Position numbers and translations under genes: made by a program. Of a DNA stretch of 64,000 nt, positions 36,300 through 48,210 are shown in pieces. Source of the DNA: Ailanthus altissimus. Lineage: Eukaryota; Streptophyta; Magnoliopsida; Sapindales; Simaroubaceae. The stretch is taken from assembly GCA_946807835.1 (NCBI GenBank), contig OX327693.1:11611501-11675500 (forward strand), given 5' to 3'. The notes beneath the pieces were generated by a model. The model did not search any database. It saw nothing but the letters and a program-made list of their open reading frames with translations, and had not been told where the DNA came from. The first letter of the stretch is position 1. The number at the start of each line of letters is the position of its first letter.

Positions 36300-38515
36300 C
36301 TCAAGTTAGTATCAAAAGAAAAAACTGTGTACTGTGTGTAGGAGTGTTTCGCTTGACAAAAGGTTATTTAGTTATTCAGAGTACCTTTTGCTGTTGAGGA
36401 TTGCTTGATCTCAAGAGTGCTTCTAGGATTTTTTTTCTACTTTGAAATTCAATGATCCAAGTCATAAGAAATTGTATGATTATATATTGCTTTGTTGGTT
36501 AATCTATAACAGGATTGTAGTAGCCGTGTATAATTTGTATTCAACTTATATATTAGTGCAGTAATTTAAAGGTTTCATAAGAAGATTAATCAAGATTCTT
36601 ATTTATCAAAAAAATCATAAATACTATCTTAATCTTTAGAACGATAAAATATGTAAGGAATAGAAATCAAATTTTTTTAAAATTTTTTGCATGTTTTCCT
36701 TTTCATATTGAGAAAATACAAGGGAGAAATTAAGTTAATTTAAACTTTCCTTTATGTAATTAAATTTGGACTTTTTGTTGTATTTAGAATATTCTTGTAA
36801 TTTCGATATTTATGAGCCTTTTTCTCTAATTTCCAACTCGTCGGCCCACTGACATTATTAATTTCCAATCTTTGATTTTGAACTTTTCTTTTTGTTTTAT
36901 ATTTTCACTCAGTTGGGCATGTGGGCCTTGTCGGAGTAGTAATGAACTTGATGGGTTATATGATGTTTTTCACATTTATCACAATGATTTCATGTTTTCT
37001 GCACTTTATTTATTTATTTATTTATTTTTATAACAAATATATTAAGACTATAGTCATATTATTATATATTCAACAGTGTTACATATAGAAACTAATCATA
37101 CTAATTCGACGTGGCATAATATGGTTGGAAGACAAATATTAAATAATAAAAATAATAAATGCAATAGATAATATAACAATAATTGAATCAATCATACTAC
37201 ACTATGTCAAATAGTATGAATGAGTTGATATATATAGTATTATTCTTACATTATTTCACAAATTGATTAAAGCATTTACGAATCTTATCATTGCCCACCT
37301 CGATCATTATGAACATTCATAATGTTTGTTTTAATTTTTTTTAATGAAATTAAACTATATGAATTCTAAAATAATAACAACACTTATCGTTCAACAATTT
37401 TTTTATATCATGTCATATGCATAAATCTATAAAAATATATTTTTTTTATTACTTGCAGTACTAAACTATTTTATTTTAAACAAATATGAATTTGTTTTCT
37501 CATATTACTTTTTTTAGGTATTTTTAATATGTTAAATTTATTTTATTATATTATTTCTCGTGTAATATGATTTTTTTTATGCTTAAAATTTTCTTTTCTT
37601 TAATTTGCACTTCTTAACTATATGTTATTCACTTGAGTCAAAAAAAAAAAAAAAACTATATGTTATTCACTTTTACATATTAGCATGTGCATATATTATT
37701 AAACTTCTGTGATAATAATAGATAAATTACGTAAATATATTTGGGGGACCTTCATGATACTGGCCAAAGAATTACTTTCCTGTTGTCATTTAACTACTTA
37801 GAACAATCATGTCTATATTAAAATAAATGAAATATCTTTATCATAAATTATGTATTCTTACAATATGTACTTGGTCATAAATATAATGCATTATTATAAA
37901 GATAATTAATCAAGTTTAATAAGATTAACTTAAAGTCTTTTAATTAAAAAAGTTATATGAAATATTCAAATTTAAATAAAATTAAATAACAAATAAATGT
38001 GATTAATTTAATAATTATGAACAAAGTTAAATTTAGAATAAATTAAAATGTAGGTTGCCAATTTATTTTAGAAATGTTTCTTGTGTAACATATAGTGTAA
38101 TCTTTAGCTATAATTTACGAATAATTTTTATTTATTACTAATTTTTATTGTGTGCTATTTATTATGTCCTTAGGGTCATTAATATTGGGACAACCATTAA
38201 AATGTATTATATCAAGGCTAATTTGATCATTTTTCTAAGTTTTTTGAACGACTTATTTGATATTGTCCCCCGATAGATCACTAACCTTTTGGGGGTCATT
38301 TTAATGGCTATCTAATTAAATATCATAAAATAGTTTTTAAATTATATAAATATCTCATTCAATTATAATCACATAAATATCCCAAAAAGGCGAGTAATGA
38401 CCACAAAGTCGTTTAATACTATCTCAAATAAAAAGTTTTACAATGACTTAATAGCCTTTTAGTTTATTCTTGTTTTGTCTTATTCTTAAACTTTGATTGT
38501 TGTTTTAAAATTTCG
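36300..38515. other. AT-rich spacer with minor repeats
   Basis: No coding sequence is recognised. Present are a (TTTA)n run near 37003-37026, a poly(A) insertion with direct repeats (37616-37672) and a short inverted pair CCATTAAAATG/CATTTTAATGG (near 38190 and 38300) that might be a worn MITE. Sequence near 36290-36340 resembles gypsy LTR matter but is too short to place. Confidence 0.5.
37616..37672 (+). mobile_element. Minimal poly(A) retroinsertion with 19-bp target duplication
   Basis: AACTATATGTTATTCACTT occurs at 37616-37634 and exactly again at 37654-37672. Between the copies are only GAGTC and an A run (37635-37653). This is the signature of target-primed reverse transcription by LINE machinery: a long direct repeat and a poly(A) tail with an extreme 5' truncation. 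Slippage duplication is an alternative, but it would not explain the A tail. Confidence 0.6.
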
Positions 38516-38520
38516 TTACA

Positions 38521-38860
38521 AAACTTTATGATAGTCTTTAACAGCTTGTACTTTCACCTAAGTTAATATAGTAGATTGTGTTATTATATAAAACTTTACA
38601 TACATAGTCTTATAAAAGTCTAGTATAGTCTTGTACTGTCAATCATGTAAATGAATTGCTTTCCGTTTTCTTACAAAATTTAACTTATATAGTCTTGTGC
38701 GAGTCTTGTACGAGTCTTATACTGGCACCTAAGTTAGTCCAATTCATATAACTTTGTACCAAACTTTGTATACATAGTCTTGTATAATCTTATAATGATA
38801 TTGTACTACCATCTAAAGCATTGTAATGCATTATAATTTGTTAAATAGAGTTTTGTACCA
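38521..38860 (+). repeat. Degenerate tandem repeat, unit about 70-86 bp
   Basis: A unit beginning AAACTTTA/AAATTTAA, followed by ACATAGTCTTGTA and then a CACCTAAGTTAGT-type block, recurs from about 38521, 38590, 38675 and 38761, with strong divergence. AGTCTTGTA cores continue to recur at lower density to about 40285 (for example 39588 and 40280). No coding capacity. Confidence 0.55.
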
Positions 38861-39180
38861 GAATTTAAGAGTATATGGTATTATAAAAGTGGTTTAATAA
38901 TCTTATTTTGTATTTATGTGAAGACTTAATATAACACAAGCTTGTATTTGATGCATGATTTTTATGTTGTAGTTAACAATAATTTGTTAAATAATTTATT
39001 TTAATTAGGCTGTATTTTCATTGTATTTTCTTTCTATCAATCCACATTGTGTGCATGTTGGTTGTTTTTGATGATGAATAGTTCGAAGATATGTGCTTTT
39101 ACAGGTTTTGTGGAAAAAATATTACAAGAATTAAGATTCTATGATCAATAAATTATGACCAACTTGTTCAAAAAATTATT

Positions 39181-39509
39181 GTTGTCACTGGCTTTGATCT
39201 TTCATAATATGATATTACTTCGACATTTAAGGTAAACAGTCATGTAGATTTTCTCTTAAAAACCTTTACATGTTACTTAAGATATAGATTCGGGTAAAGA
39301 GAAGTACCCACCAATTACGCATCCTTGATTGGAAGAAAACTAATGTTGTCACTGGCTTTGATCTTTCATAATATGATATTACTTTGACATTTAAGGTAAA
39401 CAGTCATGTAGATTTTCTCTTAAAAACCTTTTATATGTTACTTAAGATATAAATTTGGGTAAAGAGAAGTGCCCACCAATTACGCATCCTTGATTGAAAG
39501 AAAATTAAT
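39181..39509 (+). repeat. Two-copy 164-bp tandem duplication
   Basis: GTTGTCACTGGCTTTGATC... occurs at 39181-39344 and again at 39345-39509 with only a handful of differences, including the blocks GGTAAACAGTCATGTAG and CACCAATTACGCATCC. A third GTTGTC begins at 39510 and then diverges. No gene is seen in it. Confidence 0.88.
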
Positions 39510-40820
39510 GTTGTCAAAACTTTGTGTCATAAATATTTATTAACAAAAATACGATGGCAGATGAACGCAAATATTCGAAACGAAGTCTTGTAAACAAATA
39601 TAACAATACAAGACCGTACAGGTATTGGAGTTGATGCTCGAGCGTCATTCTAATTCGTATAAATTTTATTTATATTTATACAATGTACATCTGTATATAT
39701 TGTTATTTATTTATTAATCTTGTCATCTTTAATGTATTGATCTAAAAGAGTTTAGATTACAATTAAGAGTTAGATCACATTATTTATTATAATGCACCAC
39801 TCTATTATAAAAACATTAGAGTTAGATCACTATTTTTTTGTATTCTTAATGCTTAATGCATTAAACATTTTATAATCGAAAGACACTTGTTTTATTGAAA
39901 GATTATTAAGTAGACATAGTGTTCATTTTCAATAAAATAAATAAAATAAAAAATCCATGGATGCTAGGAATTAGAATTTATACAAATTTGGAAAGCTACC
40001 TTCATTTTTTGTAAGCATTCTTCATTTATAATTTTGGTCAGATAGTTATACCTATACATGTATGTGATACATGAGTTTAATATATTGGTTGAGTGAAATA
40101 TACATAAAATATACTTCCATTGCATATTATAATTTTGAATATGTATCTATACTCATATCATTACACATTCCTACAATAAGACTATTTAACATGATGTATT
40201 ATAAAAAAAAATAGAATCAATGCACTAATAAATTAACAATACAAGATGTTTCAAGACAATACAAGACATTAAACAAAGTCTTGTACAAAATAAAATAAAA
40301 ATATAAACAAATGGTTTGCAACTTAGCGTAAATAGTGAATAGTACCGTAAATGAATAGTTTAGCCATCGTTTGCCGATCGAAAACCATCACTAATGGTGG
40401 ATTAATCCAAAGTACACATCATTTTATTTATAATTTCTTGATCTATGTGATGGTGTAAATATTTTTGTCAATGAAACACCATAGATAAGCCAAAAAGTGG
40501 AGAAGGCTGCGGCTCTATGGAGGCTGCCACATTCTCTTTATTTGTTTTTTGCTTTTTGCTCCCTTCTAGTGCTTCATTGATAAAAAACAAATTCTACTAC
40601 TCTATAGATTATGAAATTTAAAATTAAATGATATGTATTTAGATAAATCCGTCATCAACAATGATTTTTTATCAACAAACGGCGATAATAAAATTATTCA
40701 TTGGCGATACTCTTTATTGTTTACGGTGAGGGTACTACTTATAAGTTATTAATTTATTATAATACGCTGAACTTATTAAAACAAATTGATATTTTAAGCT
40801 TAATAGTATTTAATAATGTC
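39510..40820. other. AT-rich spacer before the third copia element
   Basis: No domain-bearing frame is present. AGTCTTGTA-type motifs and GTGAATAGT-type short repeats (near 40327-40360) occur. The latter resemble the U3 repeats of the neighbouring LTR. Confidence 0.5.
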
Positions 40821-40825
40821 AATTT

Positions 40826-41133
40826 TGTTATAAATATAATAGTGAACAGTACTATACAAAGTGAATAGTATATTATATATGAATAGTAGTATATAGATGA
40901 ATAGTATCGTATAAGTGAACAGTGCCATAAATAGTATCCTCCACCAAAATCCCACATTCAAAAGATTTCATTTCTTTTTCATTCCCTCACTTTATAAATA
41001 TGGGTGAGTTCTTTTATTTATGTACAAGTGAGAAATAAGTACAAATATTAATATATTTGCAAAAGTATTTATTTATATTTACACTTTGCATTCTAGTTCA
41101 AAATTTAACTTCTTCATCATATTATTCACAACA
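40826..41133 (+). repeat. 5' LTR of the third copia element
   Basis: Starts TGTTATAAATATAATAG, ends ATTCACAACA, and pairs with 46880-47168. U3 contains several imperfect repeats of about 15-18 bp built on GTGAATAGTA...TATAA (40840-40930), followed by CTTTATAAATATGGG, a TATA-type box near 40990. Confidence 0.9.
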
Positions 41134-41924
41134 CGTTATCAGCACGATTCACGGCAGTCATAGCACGATTCACGATAACTACAAGTAAGAATTACTTACT
41201 TTCTTTCTTTAGATTTAAATATTTGTGGGATAACCGATCGGTCGGCTTTGCCGCCTTAGTTATAAATCTCACCATTTCTTAAATTATGCAATTTATTTTT
41301 TATTATTTATGTAAATCATACTCTCTTAAATTTCAAATATTATGTGGGATAACCGGTCGGTCGGCTCTGCCACTTTGTTTGTAAATCACACCCTCACTTA
41401 AATTATGCAATTTATTTCATATTATTTACTTATTGCACAATTTGAGAGGGTATGCCCTCTAAAATAATTGTAATAATTTACTTTTACGTCTTTACTACCT
41501 TAGAACTATTAAATAACAAATTTCTTATAAAAGACCGAATACATTCCAGATAGTCAATAAAGTAAATCGGGGATCTTCGGTTCAACCCCTTTGCTACTTT
41601 GGCTCATTCTGGTCATAATTCAAGTTTTGAAATAAAAAGTTCTTATACTAATTTTATGCTTTATATTATTGTTATTACTTAATTGAATAGAAAGCTTTGC
41701 CTCCTAATTGTTATTGCTTCATACATGTCAAGCTTTTTAATAATTATTATTCTGTTTAAGGAAGACAATGCCTCTTGAACTTTACTTTTGATATTTATAT
41801 TTTACAATGTGACATATAGAAGGCCATGCCTCCTAAATATTATTTTTGATATTCTGCATAAGGTTAATATTCTCTGTACGAATTTTAATTTTATTCTTCC
41901 ATATCTAAAGGCCCTCTGAATAAA
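41134..41924 (+). other. Leader of the third copia element
   Basis: Starts with the primer-binding position (CGTTATCAGCACG). It then contains repeated GTGGGATAACCG(A/G)TCGGTCGGCT blocks (near 41226 and 41344), an internal duplication of about 118-bp period. Non-coding up to the gag ATG at 41925. Confidence 0.65.
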
Positions 41925-42868
41925 ATGTCTTTGACAAATTTGCAAATCCCTGCACTTAACGTCTCTGGGAAAAACTACCTATTATGGGTGCTGGATGCTA
42001 AAATGCACCTCCAAGCCAGTGGTTTGGAAAAGACCATTGAAAAAAAAATGGTACGTTCCTATAGGACAAGGCGAAAGCAATGATTTTTTTTTCGTCACGA
42101 CATACATGAGAGCTTAAAAACTCAATATTTGACCATAGAGGACCCGCAGATCCTCTAGGAAAATTTAAAAGAAAGATTTGACCATCAAAAGGATGTGTTC
42201 CTCCCAAAGGAAAAATATGAATGGATGAACTTGCAATTGCAGAATTATAGAAATGTTGTTGAATACAATTCTGCCTTATTCAGAATTACCTCACATGTGA
42301 AATTATGTGGAGAGAAAGTGACAGAGCATGATATGTTGAAAAAAAACATTCTCAATCTTTCATGCTTCTAATGTGGTTCTACGGCAACAGTACCGTGAAC
42401 GACGGTATACAAAATATTTAAATTTAATCTCATGTCTTCTGGTTGTTGAACAGAATAATGAACTGTTATTGAAAAATCATGAATCACATCCAACAAGTTC
42501 TCAACCATTTTCTGAAGTGAATGCAAATTTTCATAATAATGCTAGACGTGGTCGTAGAAGAGGAAGAGGGCATGGTTATTACCCTCGAGGTAGTTATAAA
42601 TACCAAAGACATAGATATATTAAAGGAGGACAGAAGCACCAAAATAGAAAAAATGATATAGAAACCAAACGCCCTAAGTATCATGAAAATGTGTGTTATT
42701 GATGTGGTAAAAAGGGTCATTGGTCACGTACATGTCGTGCACCAAGAAATCAAATTAAGCCTCATGAGACATTTGTCAAAAAAAATGGAAAGAATATAGA
42801 GACAAATCTTATTGATGAATCGGCTCTTGCAGATCATACTCATCTAGAAGTCTCTGATTTTTTTTAAA
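41925..42868 (+). pseudogene. Copia gag of the third element
   Basis: ATG at 41925 opens a frame reading MSLTNLQIPALNVSGKNYLL, typical of copia gag, and FDHQKDVFLPKEKYEWMNLQ follows. A stop near 42080 and one near 42370, plus a frame change, interrupt it. The 42373-42702 stretch gives LLVVEQNNELLLKNHESHPT, an Arg/Gly-rich tract (RRGRRRGRGHGYYPRG), then the zinc knuckle CY*CGKKGHWSRTC, with one stop inside the CCHC motif at 42703. It ends near 42868. Confidence 0.85.
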
Positions 42869-43040
42869 ATTAAGAAGGGGGCATTAATTATTTAAAGCTC
42901 TATTATGACATATTTGTACTTTTATTTTATGTTAGTATGTTGTATATTTTCTTGTTTTTAATATTTATTGTGTTGGTTTCTCTTCATGTTTTTTTTTAAT
43001 TTTTATTTTACTTTCTAATGTTAAATATTTTATTAAAGGA

Positions 43041-44710
43041 TATGGCTTCCAAAAATGAACTATCCACTCTAGAGAGAAAAGATAGAGATGTCTGTTTGGT
43101 TGACATTGTAACTATATACACTATCTTAAAAGATAAAAAAATATTTCTCAAAACTAACAATGATTAAAGGAAAAGGTAATACTATATCAGGTCCTGCAGA
43201 TCTGATTGAAGGCTCTAACAGAGCAACAATCTTGTTAGAAAATAGAACAATATTATATATAAATAAGGCTTTATATACTGGTAGATCCAAAAGAAATCTG
43301 TTGAGCTTTAAAGATATCCACCGAAATGGATATCACTTTGAGACTTTAAATGAAAATAATGTAGAATATTTTTGCATTACTTCTAATGTCTCAAACAAGA
43401 AATGCATACTTGAAAAGCTTCATGTTTCATCATCGGGTTTGTATTATACAGTTATAAATTCAACTGAAAGCTACGCAGTAATGAACCAAAAGTTCAGTGA
43501 TCCAAAACTGTTTACACTATGGCATAACCGTCTTGGTCATCCATGATCAACAATGATGTGTAAGATAGTTGAAAATTCTCATGGACATCCGTTAAAGAAC
43601 CTGAAGATTCTATTATCCAATGAAAATATTTGTACTGCTTGCTCACAAAGCAAACTCATAGTCAGACCATCCCTTTCTAAGATTAGTCTAGAATCTCCAT
43701 CATTCTTACAAAGGGTCCAAGGAGATATATGTGGACCAATTCATCCACCTAGTGGACATTTTCAGTATTTTATGATTTTAATTGATACATCTGCGCAGTG
43801 GTCACATGTGTGTTTATTATCTACATAAAATGTTGCATTTGCAAAATTAATGGCACATATTATTAAATTAAGGGCACAATTTCCAGAATACCTTATTAAG
43901 ACAATACGTTTAGACAATGCTGGTGAGTTTACATCCAAAATATTTGATAACTACTGTACATCAGTGAGAATTGAAGTATAACATCCTATACCACATATTC
44001 ACACACAAAATAGATTGGCAGAATTCTTAATTAAATGACTTCAGGTAATTGCACCTACTTTATTGATGCGCGCACAATTACCAACTTCTGCATGGGGACA
44101 TGCTATATTGCATGCTGCAACATTAATTCATTTTAGACCCACTACTTATCATCAATATTCTCCATTACAACTTGTACTTGGTCATCAACCTAATATATCC
44201 CATTTGCGTAAATTTGGTTGTGCTGTATAGGTACCTATAGCACCTCCTCAACGCATTAAGATGGAACCTCAACGTCGCTTGGAGATTTATATTAGTTTTA
44301 ACTCACTATCAATTATAAGATAACTTGAACCCCTGACAGGTGATCTATTTACTGCACGATTTGCGGATTGCCATTTTGATGAGACAATATTCCCATTATT
44401 AGGGGAAAGAAATTTGCCTCCTGAAGTAAGGCATGAACTTTCTTGGAAAACGACTACTATATTTCATTTAGACCTCTACACAACTCAATGTGAAAATAAG
44501 GTGCAAATAATTGTTCATCTCCAAAAAATAGGAAATGAATTACCAGGCGCATTTACAGATGTATCAAAAGTAACCAAATCATATATATCAGCTGCTAATA
44601 CACCAGCCTGGGTGATTGTTCTTGTAGAAGAATCTAATTAAATAGCAGCAGTTGAATCATCCGCAGTACGCCAGAAGCGTGGTAGACCAATTGGTTCAAG
44701 GGATACTGTT
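43041..44710 (+). pseudogene. Copia protease-integrase part of the third element
   Basis: DRDVCLVDIVTIYTILKDKK (near 43090) is the protease segment with its DSGATHT-type active site altered. It is followed by a 128-codon frame at 43160-43546 with RSKRNLLSFKDIHRNGYH, ending at WHNRLGHP. Integrase follows with an HHCC zinc site (HNRLGH...CTACSQSK). The catalytic core shows GDICGPIHPPSGHFQYF and IRLDNAGEF, and the last acidic residue lies within RLAEF. A stop separates HNRLGHP from the next frame at 43553, and further stops occur near 43826, 43980 and 44230. The capsid-like C-terminal tail with RQKRGRPIGS lies near 44680. Confidence 0.88.
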
Positions 44711-45059
44711 CTGCGAAAAAGAAAAATAAAAACACAGGGTCTTATTGAAAATGATGGTCGAGCAAATGAATCTACATTCTCTAAAACAACAGAAGGATTA
44801 ATAGTCCCTGAAGAGACACAATTCCCTGAAGTGACACATGTCCCTATAGAGATAAAAGTTTTAGAATAAATATTAGTCCCAGAAGAGACACAAGAGTTTC
44901 AAAATGAAGAAAATAGTATAAATTATGCTTATACAGGAGAAATGTGGCAATGAGATAAAACAACCGTTGACAATATGTTCTCATTTGTAGTAACTAGTGA
45001 AATTATGAATTGAGCCACAATTTGTTGATGAATGTTGAGAAAGGCATGATTAGTTTCAA

Positions 45060-46624
45060 TGGAAAGAAGCAATACAAATAGAATTGACTTCACTAACTAA
45101 ACAGAAAGTATCTGGACCTATAGTCCGGACACCTGAAGATGTCAAACCCGTAGGACATAAACGAATTTTTGTACGAAAACATAATGAAAACAATAAAGTC
45201 ATCAGATACAAAGCAAGACTTGTTGCTCAAGGTTTCTCGCAGAGACCTAGTATTGATTATGATGAAACTTATTCCCCCGTGGTGGACACAATTACATTTA
45301 GATTTTTGATAAGTTTGGCAGTCTTAGAAAATTTTAGTATGCATCTTATGGATGTAGTAATAGCATATCTATATGGATCATTTGACACAGATATTTATAT
45401 GAAAATCCTTAAAGAATTTAAAATGCCTGAAGCATGTAATCAAAATTTATACTCAATTAAGCTACAGAAATCTTTGTATGGATTAAAACAATCTGAGAGC
45501 ATGTGGTATAACTGTTTAAGTGAATATTTGATAAAAGAAAGTTATATTAACAACCCAATATGTCCATGTGTATTCTTAAAGAAGTCAAACACTGGATCTA
45601 CTATTATAGCTCTATATGTGGATGACATGAATTTGATCGGAACTCCTGAAGAGCTCTTGAAAACTGCAGAATACTTAAAGAAGGAATTTGAAATGAAATA
45701 CCTAGGAAAGATCAAATACTGTCTTGGCTTGCAGATCGAGTATAAATCAAATAGAATCTTTATCCATCAATCTACCTATATTGAAAAGATTTTGAAAATA
45801 TTCAACATGGATAAAGTCCATCCATTAAATACCCCTATGGTTGTTCGGTCTCTTGATCCTAAAAAGGATCCATTCCTTCCCAAAGAAGATGATGAGAAAA
45901 AACTTGGTCCAGAAGTACCATATCTAAATGCAATTGGTGCTTTATTGTATTTAGCCCAACGTACTAGACCGAACATAGCTTTTGCAGTAAATTTATTGGC
46001 AAGATTTAGCTCTGCACCAACTCGACGTCATTGGAATGGTGTCAAACATATATTTCGTTATCTATGTGGAACAATAAATTTGAGACTATTTTATTCTAAT
46101 GAACTAACAGAAAATTCAGGTCTAGTTAGATATGTAGATGCTAGGTACTTATCTGGTCCCCATAAGGCTCGCTCATAAACAGGTTATATTTTTACCTACA
46201 ACAATACAACAATCTCATGGCGATCCACAAAATAAACTTTTGTCGCCACCTCATTAAATCACTCTGAGATTCTTACACTCCACGAAGCAAGTAGGGAATG
46301 CATATGGCTACGATCCGGCATTCATCACATTCAGAGTATATGTAACCTACCTTCTGCAACAGATATTCCAACAACAATTTATGAAGATAATGCAGTTTGT
46401 CTTGCCCAAGTTAGAGGCGAATATATCAAAGGAGATAGAACCAAACATATCTCTCCAAAATTTTTCTACACCCATGAACTGCAACAAAACAAGAAGATTG
46501 ATGTGAACAAATACGTTCTAATGACAACTTTGCAAATTTGTTCACTAAATCTCTACCAACTTCGACTTTTGAGAAATTGGTTTACAAGATTGGCATGCGT
46601 TTACTCAACAAGTTGGCAAACTGA
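45060..46624 (+). pseudogene. Copia reverse transcriptase and RNase H, long readable frame
   Basis: The plus-strand frame at 45084-46178 (364 codons) covers nearly the whole reverse transcriptase. It has YKARLVAQGFSQRPSIDYDE at about residues 42-61, the first catalytic Asp in LMDVVIAYLYG (Asp 90), KSLYGLKQSESMWY, the YVDD box at 178-181, FEMKYLGKIKYCLGLQIEY at about 202-220, and the connection TRPNIAFAVNLLARFSSAPT. A TAA at 46176 then cuts the RNase H domain. The same frame continues with TGYIFTYNNTTISW, a stop in place of a Lys/Gln codon, EASRECIWLRSGIHHI and FTKSLPTSTFEKLVYKIGM to about 46624. RT catalytic residues are intact; RNase H is broken. Confidence 0.92.
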
Positions 46625-46879
46625 TAGGATGTTACTTTGAGGGGGAGCATTTCATCAAGGGAAGCATATTCTTTTAGAAGAAGAAAAGTGTTAGTTACAA
46701 ACATGTATTGCACTCTTTTTTCCTTCGACCAGGTTTTATCACATTAAATTTTACTGGCAAGGTTTTTAATGAGGCAGTATTAAACATGTTCAACACTGTT
46801 GTACAAAATAAAGTTATATTTATTAAAAATGGTGTAGCTTAAAGGAAAAATTAGGATTATGGTGGAGTCCAAAGAGAAG
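46625..46879 (+). other. 3' non-coding part of the third copia element
   Basis: Begins with the purine tract TTTGAGGGGGAGC, then a conserved-looking stretch with CTTTTTTCCTTCGACCAGG and GGCAAGGTTTTTAATGAGGCAG. It ends in GGTGGAGTCCAAAGAGAAG next to the 3' LTR. The pattern is typical of this group of plant copia elements. No protein frame. Confidence 0.7.
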
Positions 46880-47168
46880 TATTATAAATATAATAGTGAA
46901 CAGTATTGTATAAATGAACAATATTATATAAATAAATAGTACCATATAAATAAACAATACCGCATAAGTAAACAGTGTTCTTCACCAAAATTTCACATTC
47001 AAAAGATTTCATTTCTTTTTCATTCTCTCACTCTATAAATATAAGCGAGTTCTTTTATTTATCTACAAGTGAGAAACAAGTTTAAATATTAATATATTTA
47101 TAAAAATATTTATTTATATTTACACTTTAATTTAAAATTTTTATTTTTTTGTCTTATTATTCACAATA
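46880..47168 (+). repeat. 3' LTR of the third copia element
   Basis: Starts TATTATAAATATAATAG (the first G changed to A relative to the 5' LTR) and ends TTCACAATA. It pairs with 40826-41133, and the U3 short repeats are present but differ in number and sequence. The AATTT target duplication follows at 47169. Confidence 0.88.
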
Positions 47169-47173
47169 AATTT

Positions 47174-48210
47174 TATTGATGATAAAATAGTCTTGTCAGT
47201 TATACTCTTTAAATATTTATATAATTGTTAAATAGAGGCAAATATAGTGTAATTTCAAAATTATGTTGGGGGAATATGCTGCAATTCGCACTCATTTTAC
47301 TGACGTCATACGGATGCAAATTAGGTTTAACCCTATCATTTACTATCTTCTTATAACATATCCAACAACTCGAGATGGAATCGTATCTTTTCAGTAAAAA
47401 CAAAAGCATATGAATGATTAAAATAGCGATAGGGTGGCCGGCGTAATGTTGTCTATGAATGCACGTGAATCAATAATAAGTGAAGACTGTCATTTACCAG
47501 CCGCCTTAACTGCCAGTTGGTTTTGCTATATAATAGAGCAACTGTGTTGGTAGTTGTCATTTACCAGTTGTAACTTTACAAATTTTACAATATATTTGAC
47601 AAATAATTATTAACGTTTTTATTTTCTCAAATTCTTATTAAAATTCATAAAATCCATTGAACTGATGTTGCAGTACAAATATAGAATAGGTTAAGTTGAC
47701 ACGTCACAGAACGAGTCTAAATAAAATAGAGCACAATAAAATACATACAGTAAATTTATACTCGAACTTCTTAAAACCTTGATTACACGAATCAACACAA
47801 AGCCCTAATGAGTTTAATTTTTTTTTTTTAGTTGAGCTAACATGATATATTTACTTCTTTTTTCAATATTGTAGGATATGAGAATGGTTAAACTCATAAC
47901 TCATGTAGGCTAAATAATTTTTTATTGAGTTTATAAAAAAAAAAAAATCATATAATTCTCCTCGGAAATATTACTAACTTGATCTAGAAACCATGGAAAT
48001 TCTGCAGTGCCATTAGCCACTATAAAAAGCAGTGAAAATGACATAAAGCATACAAAAGAAAGAAAAATTGAAAGTAACAAGGAAGCATAGGAAAAAAAAT
48101 CATTGGAGTGCAGCTGAATAATCACCACATATATCGCTGATGTGACCGGCCAGAAATCAAGTTGAGCACCGAAAATGATAAGCAACTGAAAGAGAACTTA
48201 TTCTCCAGAT
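47174..48210. other. Spacer and promoter region of the first RALF gene
   Basis: AT-rich, with no other gene. TGTCATTTACCAG occurs twice (near 47490 and 47557). A TATAAAAA box lies at 48021-48028, about 190 bp before the ATG, which would give a 5' leader of roughly 150 nt. Minus-strand open frames here (47209-47409, 47931-48185) have no resemblance to known proteins. Confidence 0.5.

Larger units (their letters stand above)
40826..47168 (+). mobile_element. Near full-length Ty1/copia element with short LTRs, TSD AATTT
   Basis: LTRs 40826-41133 and 46880-47168 (about 300 bp) flank a 5.7-kb interior with gag, protease, integrase, reverse transcriptase and RNase H in copia order. A perfect 5-bp target duplication AATTT lies at 40821-40825 and 47169-47173. 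The primer-binding position directly after the 5' LTR reads CGTTATCAGCACG. A GAGGGGGAG purine tract occurs near 46638, upstream of a non-coding 3' stretch, and a second purine-rich GGAGTCCAAAGAGAAG abuts the 3' LTR. Coding domains carry scattered stops and shifts, so it is not autonomous now. It is far better preserved than the copia element at 14.7-25.9 kb. Confidence 0.93.
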
